Assembly (NCBI RefSeq): GCF_902141855.1
Contig: NZ_CABFVH010000009.1
Span: 1 to 64,000, forward strand
Length of the DNA stretch: 64,000 nucleotides
Origin: Methylobacterium dankookense
GTDB taxonomy: Bacteria; Pseudomonadota; Alphaproteobacteria; Rhizobiales; Beijerinckiaceae
Direction: 5' to 3'
The translations under genes and the position numbers were made by a program. The notes under the pieces were generated by a model. That model made no database searches and had not been told where the DNA came from. It worked only from the letters and a program-made list of their open reading frames with translations. This document shows positions 1 to 7,832 of the stretch, in pieces; position 1 is the first letter of the stretch; each line of letters opens with the position of its first letter.

Positions 1-111
1 TACACTATTAGTATCTTCATTTATCTACAGCCCCGCTATTCAGTACTTTCTATATTTTATATTTGTGTTGCAGAAGTCACTATTCGTTTTTTATTTTGAT
101 TTTTTCTTTTC
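1..111. other. Non-genomic AT-rich noise at contig end
   Basis: This stretch is strongly AT-rich with T runs, unlike the very GC-rich sequence that follows. It lies directly outside a recognisable sequencing adapter (112-176), so I infer it is low-quality read start or library sequence rather than genome. No gene is called here. Confidence 0.8.
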
Positions 112-176
112 CAAGCAGAAGCCGGCATACGAGATGCTCGGGAGTCTCGTGGGCTCGGAGATGTGAAAAGAGACAG
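112..176 (+). other. Illumina P7 / Nextera i7 adapter with Tn5 mosaic end (contamination)
   Basis: Positions 112-135 match the 24-base P7 oligonucleotide with one mismatch (C for A at its base 11). Positions 136-143 look like an 8-base index. Positions 144-158 match the Nextera i7 sequence GTCTCGTGGGCTCGG exactly. Positions 159-176 match the Tn5 mosaic end AGATGTGTATAAGAGACAG apart from one missing base and one substitution. Real genome sequence therefore starts at about 177. The imperfect match suggests a noisy long read that was not trimmed. Confidence 0.96.
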
Positions 177-1878
177 GCAGGGGGCCGACCACGACGGCCG
201 GGCCCTCCACGGCGCGCGCCGCCGCGAAGGCGAAGGGCAGGGGCCGGCCGGCCGCCACCCCGAGCCGCGCGGCGAGCGTCGCCGCGGCGGCCATGGAATC
301 CGCGTCCGGGGCGGGGACGACGAGGGTCGGGCGCCGGGCCGACCCGGCATAGGGCAGGGCGCCGGCGAGCGGCTGGGCGAGGGCGGGCTGGCGCAGGATG
401 GGGGCGAGCGGCGGGATCGTCAGGCGCGTTCCCGCGCGCAGGGTGAGGCGCACGGGCCCGGGCTCCTCGGCGCAGGATTCGGGCGCCGGCCCCGGCAGCT
501 CGGCCTTGATCACGATGCGGTTGAGGCCGGGGCGGAAGCGGCCGAGGGGCAGCGGCACCGACCGCCGGCCCGAGCCCCCCGCCCGCCCGAGGGCGGCGCT
601 CGCGGCGTTGCGGCCGTTCACCTCCACCACCACCTGCGCGCCCGCGCCGACATCGCCACCCTGGAGGAGGTCGAGGTCGAGCACGACGCGGTCGTAATCG
701 GCCGGCATGACATCGGCCGGGAAGGCGAGGTCGACGGCGACGCGGTGGCTGCGCCCCCGCACCGGCATGTCGGGCAGGCCGAGATCGGCGAGCGTCAGGC
801 TCTCGCCGCCGGAGACGCGGCGGCCCTCCGCATCGGCCAGCGCGCGCAGGCCCTCGGGGGTGCCGCGCGGCGGGGCGGCGGCGGCGCGGGCGAGCTCCGC
901 CACCGCCTGGGCGACCTCGGCCTCGTTCGTGCCCGTGGCGACGACGAGGGCGCGCCGCTCCGGACCGCCCGGCACCAGGGCGAGGCGCGGCCCCGTGACT
1001 GGCCCGGAGACCGGCCCGAGGGCGGCCGGATCGACGAGGCCGGCGAGCTCCGCCACCGGGGCCGCCGCGAGGGCGAGCCCCTCGCCCGCCGCGACGCCGT
1101 CCCCCGCGCCCGTGCCGAACGCGACAACGGGCTGGCCGGCCCGGGCGGCGAGCGCCAGGGCCTGCACCGCCTCGAGCGCCCGCTCGACCCCGCGCTCGGT
1201 CATGCGCGCGCCGGTCTGGACGATGCGGATCGGCAGGGCGCCGCCGGAGGCGAGGGCGGCGGCGGGCAGCTCGGACAGGGCGGCGGGGGCGGGCGCCGAG
1301 AAGGGGGCGGGCAGGAAGCCGGTGCTCTCCGGGTCGATCTGCGTCCACAGCTCGTAGCTGGCGGCCACGGTGCAATCGACCCGGTGGCGCTGGCGCAGCT
1401 CCACCCCGAGGGCGTTGAAGCCCGGGGCGAGGCGGTTCGGCGGCACCTCCACCATCACCTGCTGCAGGCCGTGGCCGCCGGCCACCGGCGCGGCGCCGAG
1501 GGCGGCGCCGTTCAGGGTCACGGTGAGGGCGGAGGCGTCGGGCAGGACCGAGACGGCCGCCATGTAGCCGATCCGGATGCGCCCGCCGGAGCGGGCCTGC
1601 GCCTCGGTGACGTAGAGCGGCCAGGCGAGCCGGCCGGCCTCCCCCCACAGGCGCAAGGGCGCGGCGATGGCGGGCAGGCGGCGCAGGGGGAGCACCGGCT
1701 CCCTCCGGGGCTCGGGCGGGCGGGGCGCCGCTGGAGCAGGAGCCGTTCCGGGCAGGACCATGGTGGGCGAGGCGCCCTGGCCGGAGAAGGTCTGGGCGCC
1801 GGCCGGCCCAGCGAGGAGGCCGGCTAGGACGCAGGGGAGGGCGAGGGCCGCGAGGAGGGTGGGGATTCTGGCACGCAT
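177..1878 (-). CDS. bcsB: Cellulose synthase regulatory/periplasmic subunit BcsB (3' end missing)
   Basis: BcsB is the periplasmic, membrane-anchored partner of BcsA and guides the glucan chain through the periplasm. The protein starts with a signal peptide (MRARIPTLLAALALPCVLAG, Ala-rich to about residue 29), then a Pro/Arg-rich stretch and carbohydrate-binding-like domains. A typical BcsB segment with LRQRHRVDC and SYELWTQIDP lies near residues 160-185. About 567 residues are genuine. The frame stays open to 91, but everything past 177 is translated adapter, so the C-terminal region and membrane anchor are missing. It is third in the operon after bcsS and bcsA, separated from bcsA by 263 bp that hold a family A repeat. 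bcsZ and bcsC would be expected beyond the contig edge. Confidence 0.9.
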
Positions 1879-1930
1879 GGCAGGCTCACACGGGATCCGG
1901 ATCGGCCATGCGGCCGGACGCGACGCAGGT

Positions 1931-2102
1931 CTCTCCCCACAGATCTCGGGCTTGCCCGAGATCTGCTCTTGCTCGTCCAGATCGGGCAGGCCCGATCTGG
2001 ATGGGGAGGGGTTGGGGGTGGGGGTGGTTCAGACGGCACCGCTGCGCTCGAGCCTGCGGCCACCCCCACCTCCGGCTCCTCCCCGCAAGGGGGAGGAGAG
2101 GC
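1931..2102. repeat. Family A palindromic repeat, copy A1
   Basis: Two perfect hairpins follow each other: arms CAGATCTCGGGC at 1940-1965 (2-base loop) and CCAGATCGGGC at 1977-2000 (2-base loop). Then comes GTGGGGGTGG pairing loosely with CCACCCCCACC, closed by CTCCTCCCC-GCAA-GGGGGAGGAG. The same unit recurs at 17580 and 31517. It fills most of the 263-bp gap between bcsA and bcsB. Confidence 0.9.
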
Positions 2103-2141
2103 CCGGGGCAAACCGCGGCGATCATCCGGGCAGCTCCCCAG

Positions 2142-4802
2142 TCAGGCGGCGTCGCGGAGCGGATCGCGCGGGCTGCGGGCCGGCGCACCATCCGCGACCG
2201 GCGCCCGCACGGGCGCCGCTTCCGCCTCGGCGAGGGCACGCACGCTGCGCGCCCACAGGGCGGGGTCGAGCGGGCCCGCCTCCGGCGCGGCGCGGCTCCC
2301 GGTGCGGCTCTCGGCGAGCGCGGCGAGCTGCGCGACGGCCTCGGCCCAGGCGGCGGCGTCGAACCGGACCGGCTCGGGCTCGGCCGGAGCGGGCGCCGCG
2401 GCGAGGGCCGGCGCCAGGGCGAGGGGCCGGAGCGCGGGAATAGCCGGCTCCGCCTGCACGCGGATCGCGACCGGCTCCGCGGCGGGCAGGGGCTCCGGCA
2501 CGGGAGCCGATGCCGCCAGGGCGAGGGCGGGCGCCGCCGCGACGGAGGCCTGCGCCTGGATCGGGGCTTCGACCGGGATGGCCTCCGGCGCGGCAGCCGG
2601 GGCGGGGCTCCTCAGCGCACGGAGGGCGTAGGCGGCGGCGCGGACGGGCTCGGCGAGGCCCCAGGCCAGGACGCCGAGGCTGCCGGAGAGGAGGCCGCGA
2701 TGGCGTCGGCGCCCGGCGAGGAAGGCGCGCAGGGGCCCGGCATCGCCGTACATGAGCCGCGCGACGGTGCGGAAGGCCTCGGGGCCGGTCTCGGCATAGG
2801 CGGCGCGGCGGGTGCCGTCCGCCAGGACCGGGCCGAGGGTCAGGCGCAGGGGCGGGAAGGCGGGGCCGGCGGGATCGGGGCCGAGGAGGGCCGCCTCCCC
2901 CTCGATCGCTCCCTCGAATGCCACCTTGGGCCAGGCGCCGCCATCGGCGCGGCGCAGGACGCATTCGGCGATCGAGGCGCGCTCGACCCGGACGGGCAGG
3001 CTCGCGCCGCCGAGCCCGAGGCGGGCGGGAAGGGCGGTCGGCAGGCTCGGCGCGCGCTCCAGGGTGCGCCGCTCGGCCACGACGCCGAGGGCCGCCCCGG
3101 CGATCACGAGGTTGAAGGCGCACCACAGGCCGACCACGAGCATCAGGCCGGTCACGCCCGGCTCGCAGAGATAGCGCCAGGCGGCGGTGGCGCAGCCCGC
3201 GGCCAGCAGGCCGAAGACGAGGAAGAACGGCCAGGCCAGGGCGGAGAGGTGGTCGCTCTCCAGGCTGACGCCCTTGTCGGTGACGTTGAAGCCGGGCTTG
3301 CGCGGCGAGACCACCACCGAGACGATGGAGCGGGCGAGGAAGATGCCGAGCACGTATTCGTACAGCTCGGAGACCCAGGGCCAGCGCAGGTGGCCGTAGA
3401 GGTAGCTCTGCATCAGCATGTTCACCCCGACATAGGTCGCGGTATAGGCTAACGTCTCGTCGATGGAGGAGACGAAGATCTTCACGTCGAAGAAGATGTG
3501 CAGCAGCGGCGCGAGCATGAACACCAGACGCGACAGGGGGAAGAACCAGAACAGCATGCTCGACAGGTAGGCGAGGCGCTGGATGGGCTTGAGCCCGCGC
3601 TTGAACAGCGGGTTCTTCAGGAGGAGGATCTGCAGCATCCCCTGGCACCAGCGCGCGCGCTGGCCGACGAAGGCCGAGAAGGTCTCGGGCTGCAGCCCCG
3701 AGATCAGCGGCCGGTCGACGAAGGCGCTGGCCCAGCCGCGCGCATGCAGCTCCAGCGCCGTCTCGCAATCCTCGGTGATGGTGATGCCGGCGAACCCGCC
3801 GACCGTGTCGAGGGCGGAGCGGCGCAGCAGGGCCGCCGAGCCGCAGAAGAAGGAGCCGTTCCACTTGTCGAGGCCGGCCTGCGTCGCCGCGTAGAACATC
3901 TCGTTCTCGGAGGGCATGCGCTCGAAGGTGCGCAGGTTGCGCTCCAGCGGATCCGGGTTGTGGAAGATGTGCGGCGTCTGCACGAGGAAGAGCTTCGGGT
4001 CCTGCCCGAACAGCCCGACCGTCTCCTTCAGGAAGGAGCGGAAGGGCGCGTGGTCCGCGTCGAGGACGAGGACGAGGTCGCCGCTCCCCGCCCGGAGGCC
4101 GGCATTGAGGTTGCCCGCCTTGGCGTGCGCGTTGCGGGCGCGCGTGAGATAGCGGGCGCCGAGGCCCGCGCAGAGCGCCTGCAGCTCGGCCCGGCGCGCC
4201 CGGGCCGCCGCGGCCTTCTCCGGATCGGGATCGGCGCATTTCTGGTCGGTGCCGCCATCGTCGAGGAGCCAGACCGTGAAGCGGTCGGCCGGGTAGTCGA
4301 GGTTGCAGGCGGCGGCCAGGGTGACGCCGAGGATGTCCGCCCCCTCGTTGTAGCTCGGGACCAGGATGTCGACGCTCGGCGCCTCCGCCGGGTCCGGCAC
4401 CGGGACGGGGCCGCGCTCCAGCGGCTCGGCATTGACGACCAGGCTCACCGCCAGGATCAGCACGCAGTAGAGCTCGGCCGCCAGGAGCACGAGGCCGAGG
4501 CCGAAGCTCAGGGGATCGTCGATCGCGGGCAGCGTCGCGGTGAGGCGCCAGTAGACGTAGCGGATCGCCACGAAGGAGCCGAGCGCCAGGAAGGCGGCGC
4601 GGGGCAGGCCGCGGCGCGGGCAGGCGAGCCAGAGCGCCAGCATGCCGGCCACGGCCCCGCCGCAGAGGGCCGCTTGCGCCTCCGGCCCGACCGGCTGGGT
4701 CAGGAAGGCGAGGGCGGCGGCGGCGGCGAGGCCCCAGGCGAGCCAGAGGAGCGCCATGGCCGGACGCGACGGGGAGGCGGGTGAGGAGGCGGGGGCGGCC
4801 AT
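2142..4802 (-). CDS. bcsA: Cellulose synthase catalytic subunit BcsA
   Basis: This is the inner-membrane family 2 glycosyltransferase that makes beta-1,4-glucan from UDP-glucose and is stimulated by c-di-GMP. It has 886 residues with several membrane helices. Catalytic motifs are DDG (181-183), DAD (248-250), TED (343-345) and QRARW (381-385), with the FNVTDKG gating-loop region at 505-511. A PilZ-type c-di-GMP region starts around RRTLER (578-583), but I do not see a clear D/N-x-S-x-x-G partner motif, so c-di-GMP binding may be altered. Residues 730-886 are an unusual Ala/Pro/Glu-rich tail. The start is fixed by an ATGA overlap with the bcsS stop; a longer reading upstream would run through bcsS and is rejected. 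Confidence 0.95.
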   Translation of the reverse strand: MAAPASSPASPSRPAMALLWLAWGLAAAAALAFLTQPVGPEAQAALCGGAVAGMLALWLACPRRGLPRAAFLALGSFVAIRYVYWRLTATLPAIDDPLSFGLGLVLLAAELYCVLILAVSLVVNAEPLERGPVPVPDPAEAPSVDILVPSYNEGADILGVTLAAACNLDYPADRFTVWLLDDGGTDQKCADPDPEKAAAARARRAELQALCAGLGARYLTRARNAHAKAGNLNAGLRAGSGDLVLVLDADHAPFRSFLKETVGLFGQDPKLFLVQTPHIFHNPDPLERNLRTFERMPSENEMFYAATQAGLDKWNGSFFCGSAALLRRSALDTVGGFAGITITEDCETALELHARGWASAFVDRPLISGLQPETFSAFVGQRARWCQGMLQILLLKNPLFKRGLKPIQRLAYLSSMLFWFFPLSRLVFMLAPLLHIFFDVKIFVSSIDETLAYTATYVGVNMLMQSYLYGHLRWPWVSELYEYVLGIFLARSIVSVVVSPRKPGFNVTDKGVSLESDHLSALAWPFFLVFGLLAAGCATAAWRYLCEPGVTGLMLVVGLWCAFNLVIAGAALGVVAERRTLERAPSLPTALPARLGLGGASLPVRVERASIAECVLRRADGGAWPKVAFEGAIEGEAALLGPDPAGPAFPPLRLTLGPVLADGTRRAAYAETGPEAFRTVARLMYGDAGPLRAFLAGRRRHRGLLSGSLGVLAWGLAEPVRAAAYALRALRSPAPAAAPEAIPVEAPIQAQASVAAAPALALAASAPVPEPLPAAEPVAIRVQAEPAIPALRPLALAPALAAAPAPAEPEPVRFDAAAWAEAVAQLAALAESRTGSRAAPEAGPLDPALWARSVRALAEAEAAPVRAPVADGAPARSPRDPLRDAA

Positions 4803-5524
4803 CAGAAGCCCGTCCGCAGGTCGAGGGTGGCATAGAAGCCGCCCTTGCGGGCCTGGTCCTGCAGGTACCCGCCCGACAGGCCGAGTTGCAGGGCGCCGAG
4901 CTGCATCCCCGAGAGATGCGCGCCGACGCGCCATTGCCGGTAGACATCGTCGCCGAGCAGCGCGAATTCGGGCCCGACATAGCCGCCCGCGAAGGCCGCC
5001 ACGCCCGCCCGGACCCGCCCGTAATAGGCGTTGAACGGGCTCGCATAGGAGGCCGTGGCGTGGATCATCGTGAAGGCGGTGGGTCGGGCATAGAGGTCGA
5101 GGGCCGCCTTGATGCCGACGCCGCCGGCCTCGGTGACGCGGCCCGCGGAGGCGAGCTCGTTGCGCCGCGCATCCAGGCCGAGATAGGCCGCGAGCACCGC
5201 CTCCGGGGAGGCCCAGGCATAGCCCGCCATCACCGCGCCCTCGGCCTGCGTGCCGAGTGTGGCGCCGCCGCCCTGCACCCGGTAGGAGCCGATCAGCGCG
5301 TCGACGCGCAGGCGCGGCCCGCTCGTCAGCAGGTCCCCGCCCGGCGCCGCGGTGGCGGTGGCGCCCGCGAACTGCGCGCCCTGCGAGCTCACCGTGGTCG
5401 AGGCGTCGACGGCCACGATCCAGGCATCGCGCCCGGCCGGCTCGGCGCCGGTGTACCAGTCCGCCGCCCGCGCCGCGCCGGCCATCGCCAGCAGGGCGGA
5501 CGACCACATCAGGATTCGTTGCAT
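4802..5524 (-). CDS. bcsS: Cellulose biosynthesis protein BcsS-like
   Basis: This 240-residue exported protein has a signal peptide (MQRILMWSSALLAMAGAARA) and a Gly/Ala/Tyr-rich mature region with alternating polar and hydrophobic strands, as in an outer-membrane beta-barrel. In several alphaproteobacteria a BcsS protein of this kind precedes bcsA. I chose the start at 5524 because it gives the signal peptide; an in-frame ATG at 5605 adds 27 charged residues. It is the first gene of the bcs operon and its stop overlaps the bcsA start by 4 bases. The name rests on operon position and general sequence type. Confidence 0.75.
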   Translation of the reverse strand: MQRILMWSSALLAMAGAARAADWYTGAEPAGRDAWIVAVDASTTVSSQGAQFAGATATAAPGGDLLTSGPRLRVDALIGSYRVQGGGATLGTQAEGAVMAGYAWASPEAVLAAYLGLDARRNELASAGRVTEAGGVGIKAALDLYARPTAFTMIHATASYASPFNAYYGRVRAGVAAFAGGYVGPEFALLGDDVYRQWRVGAHLSGMQLGALQLGLSGGYLQDQARKGGFYATLDLRTGF

Positions 5525-5806
5525 GTCGCTACGCCACGAGACCTCGCGTCCCGGGGCGACAATCCGGCGGCCATCCTTAAGAGGATCTTGCCGGATGACA
5601 TGCAATCCAAGCTTTACATGGCCTAGACCATGCGGGATAGGCGGTGATTATCAGTATTGCTCCGCCGAAAACGAAATCCTGGCGCTTTCTGTCTAGTATA
5701 CCCGCTCCGGCATAGGCCGAATCCGCCGCGCCCGGCCACGCGGCCGGAGCGGGCGCCGGACCGGCCTAGGCCGAGCGGACGAGGCCGAGGCGGCGTCCTC
5801 CGGCCC

Positions 5807-6484
5807 TCAACCCTTCCCGAGCAGCCGGTGCCCGACGCTCGCGGCGGCGGCGCGGTTGGCGACGCCGAGCGCGCGGAGGAGGGCGGCCACGTGGATCTTC
5901 ACCGTGCCCTCGCCGAGGTCGAGGGCGCGGGCGATCTCCTTGTTGGTCCGGCCCTCGACGATGTGGGCGAGCACGTCGCGCTGGCGGGGCGTCAGCGCCA
6001 TCTCGGGCGCGCCCGCCGACCAGGCCGGGAAGGGCCCCTCGGCCAGCGAAGCGGGCACGAAGATGCCGCCGGCCAGGACGGTGTGCAGCGCCTGGACCAT
6101 CTCGGCGGCGCCGCTGGCCTTCGGGATGTAGCCGTGGCTGCCGGCGGCCAGCGCCAGCAGGATGTCGTTGCGGTCGCGCGAGGCCGAGACGATGGCGGTG
6201 CGCAGGGTGGGGAAGCACTCGCGCACGGCGGTGAGCGAGAAGGCGCCGGCCATGCCCGGCATGCGCAGGTCGAACAGGGCGAGGTCCGCCTCGGGCCGCA
6301 CCGCGAGGTCGGCGAGCGCCGCGTCGAGGGAGCCGGTCTCGATCACCTCGGCGAAGCCGAGATGGCGCTTCAGGAGCACGGCGATCGCCATGCGGAAGAA
6401 CTCGTCGTCGTCCGCGACGACGGCGACGAGGCCGGTTCCGGCCGGGGCGGGCTCCGGATCGGCGCTCGGGTCGGGGCTGGGCAT
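5807..6484 (-). CDS. NarL/FixJ-type two-component response regulator
   Basis: The protein has 225 residues. After an acidic/Pro-rich head (1-18) it has a receiver domain with the acidic cluster DDD (25-27), phospho-acceptor Asp72 in LFDLRMPG and Lys122 in YIPKASG. A LuxR-type helix-turn-helix follows at about 162-215 (TPRQRDVLAHIVEGRTNKEI). It should act as a cytoplasmic DNA-binding regulator controlled by a sensor kinase. No kinase gene adjoins it, so the partner is elsewhere. Its closeness to the bcs operon (about 280 bp) may be functional or chance. Confidence 0.92.
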   Translation of the reverse strand: MPSPDPSADPEPAPAGTGLVAVVADDDEFFRMAIAVLLKRHLGFAEVIETGSLDAALADLAVRPEADLALFDLRMPGMAGAFSLTAVRECFPTLRTAIVSASRDRNDILLALAAGSHGYIPKASGAAEMVQALHTVLAGGIFVPASLAEGPFPAWSAGAPEMALTPRQRDVLAHIVEGRTNKEIARALDLGEGTVKIHVAALLRALGVANRAAAASVGHRLLGKG

Positions 6485-6636
6485 CGGGGCTCCCGGTCTG
6501 CGTCCGGACGCGTTGAGCGGCCTCGCGCCGGGCCGGATTCCCGATCGGCGGCTATGCCTGTGCGCCGAGGCCCGCGCTCTTAACCGAGATCAGGGCGGAA
6601 GGCCACGGCCGCGCCCACGGCTCCGCTCTCACGACC

Positions 6637-6700
6637 CGGCTCCTGTTTTGACGCGCTCTCTTGCACCGAACCGGTGTCCACTTCGGTGGAGAGCGCTCTA
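6637..6700. repeat. Family B repeat, copy B1 (half element)
   Basis: The order is GTTTTGACGCGCTCTC, then ACCGAACCGGTGTCCACTTCGGT, then GAGAGCGCTCTAG. GCGCTCTC pairs with GAGAGCGC and ACCGAA with TTCGGT, giving one long hairpin. The terminal CTA forms the TAG stop codon of the HlyD gene on the minus strand. Confidence 0.85.
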
Positions 6701-7609
6701 GCGCCCCGCGCGGGCTCGCCAGAAGCCGACCGGATCGAAGGCCGTGTCGCCGATCGCCACGGTCGCGGTGCGGCCGGCCACCAGCCGCGCCTCGTCGGCG
6801 CCCGGCTCGAGCCGGATCCGCACCGGGATGCGCTGGGCGAGGCGCACCCAGGCGAAGGTCGGGTTGACGCTGGCCAGCAGGTTGGCGCCCTGGCTGCGCT
6901 CGCGGTCCTCGATGCCGCCGGCGATGCTCTCGACATGGCCGGCGAGCACCGTGCCGTCGCCCATCAGGCGGATGGTGGCGCGGTCGCCGACGCGGATGCG
7001 CGGCAGCTTGGTCTCCTCGAAATAGCCCTCGACGCGCAGGGTGTCGGCGTCGATCAGCGCCATTACCCCGCGGCCGGTGGTGACGTAGGCGCCGGGGCGC
7101 AGCTCCATGTTGGTGATGCGGCCGTTGACCGAGGCGCGCACCGCCGAGCGGGCGAGGTTGAGCTGGGCGAGGTCGCGGTCCGCCACGGCCTGGTCGTAGG
7201 CCGCCTTGGCCTCGAGGTCCGCGGCGCGGGCCGCCTCGACCTTCTGCTGCGAGACCGCGGCGTCGCTGAGCTTGGCGTAGCGGGCGTAATCGGCCGCGGC
7301 CTGCTCGGCGCTTGCCTTCTTGCCCTCGACGATGGCCTCGGCTTGGCGAAGCGCCAGGGTGAAGCGGTCGGGATCGATGCGGAAGAGCACGTCGCCACGC
7401 TTCACGCTCTGGTTGTCGCGGACCAGCACCTCGGTGACGAGGCCCGAGACGTCGGGGGCGACGCCGACCACGTCGGCGCGCACGCGCCCGTCCCGGGTCC
7501 AGGGCGCCTCCATGTAGTAGTCCCACAGGCTGAGCCCGACGAGGATGGCGAGGGCGACCGCCGCGAGGGTCACGGCGAGGCGGAAGGCGAGGGCGAGGAA
7601 CCGGGTCAT
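6698..7609 (-). CDS. HlyD-family membrane fusion protein (AaeA/EmrA-like)
   Basis: This 303-residue periplasmic adaptor has one N-terminal membrane helix (about residues 8-28) followed by DYYMEAPWTRDGRVRADVVG, the lipoyl/barrel half found in AaeA- and EmrA-type adaptors. An alpha-helical hairpin (about 80-150) and a second lipoyl/beta-barrel part (GRITNMELRPGAYV onward) complete it. It is last in the operon marR-FUSC-DUF1656-hlyD, 13 bp after the DUF1656 gene. This set is typical of efflux of aromatic acids or similar organic anions. The stop codon TAG lies in the edge of repeat B1. Confidence 0.93.
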   Translation of the reverse strand: MTRFLALAFRLAVTLAAVALAILVGLSLWDYYMEAPWTRDGRVRADVVGVAPDVSGLVTEVLVRDNQSVKRGDVLFRIDPDRFTLALRQAEAIVEGKKASAEQAAADYARYAKLSDAAVSQQKVEAARAADLEAKAAYDQAVADRDLAQLNLARSAVRASVNGRITNMELRPGAYVTTGRGVMALIDADTLRVEGYFEETKLPRIRVGDRATIRLMGDGTVLAGHVESIAGGIEDRERSQGANLLASVNPTFAWVRLAQRIPVRIRLEPGADEARLVAGRTATVAIGDTAFDPVGFWRARAGR

Positions 7610-7622
7610 GGCGCGATGCGGG

Positions 7623-7832
7623 TCAGGTGAGGAGCGGGGTCGCGAGCGCGACCACCGCGCCGAGCAGGACGACGTAGAGGGCGAGGTCGAAGAGCGGCCG
7701 GTGCCAGATCAGGCGGTAGGCGCCGAGCCCGGCGAGCACCCGGCGGACCACCAGGGTCAGCGCCAGGGCGACGAGCATCCAGGCGGCGAGCGCCGGCACG
7801 AAGACGCCGTAGAGGTCGAGTTCGCCGGTCAT
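7623..7832 (-). CDS. DUF1656 small membrane protein (AaeX-like)
   Basis: This 69-residue protein has two membrane helices: FVPALAAWMLVALALTLVV (about 11-29) and LYVVLLGAVVALATPLL (about 52-68). The pair between FUSC and HlyD genes is typical of AaeX/DUF1656 proteins. The start overlaps the end of the FUSC gene by 4 bases (ATGA), which fits translational coupling. Its exact role in the pump is unknown. Confidence 0.9.
   Translation of the reverse strand: MTGELDLYGVFVPALAAWMLVALALTLVVRRVLAGLGAYRLIWHRPLFDLALYVVLLGAVVALATPLLT

Noticed and set aside
2122-5046. A long minus-strand frame overlapping bcsA
   Set aside because: It is a GC-rich shadow of bcsA, made of Arg/Ala/Pro-rich sequence without any domain.
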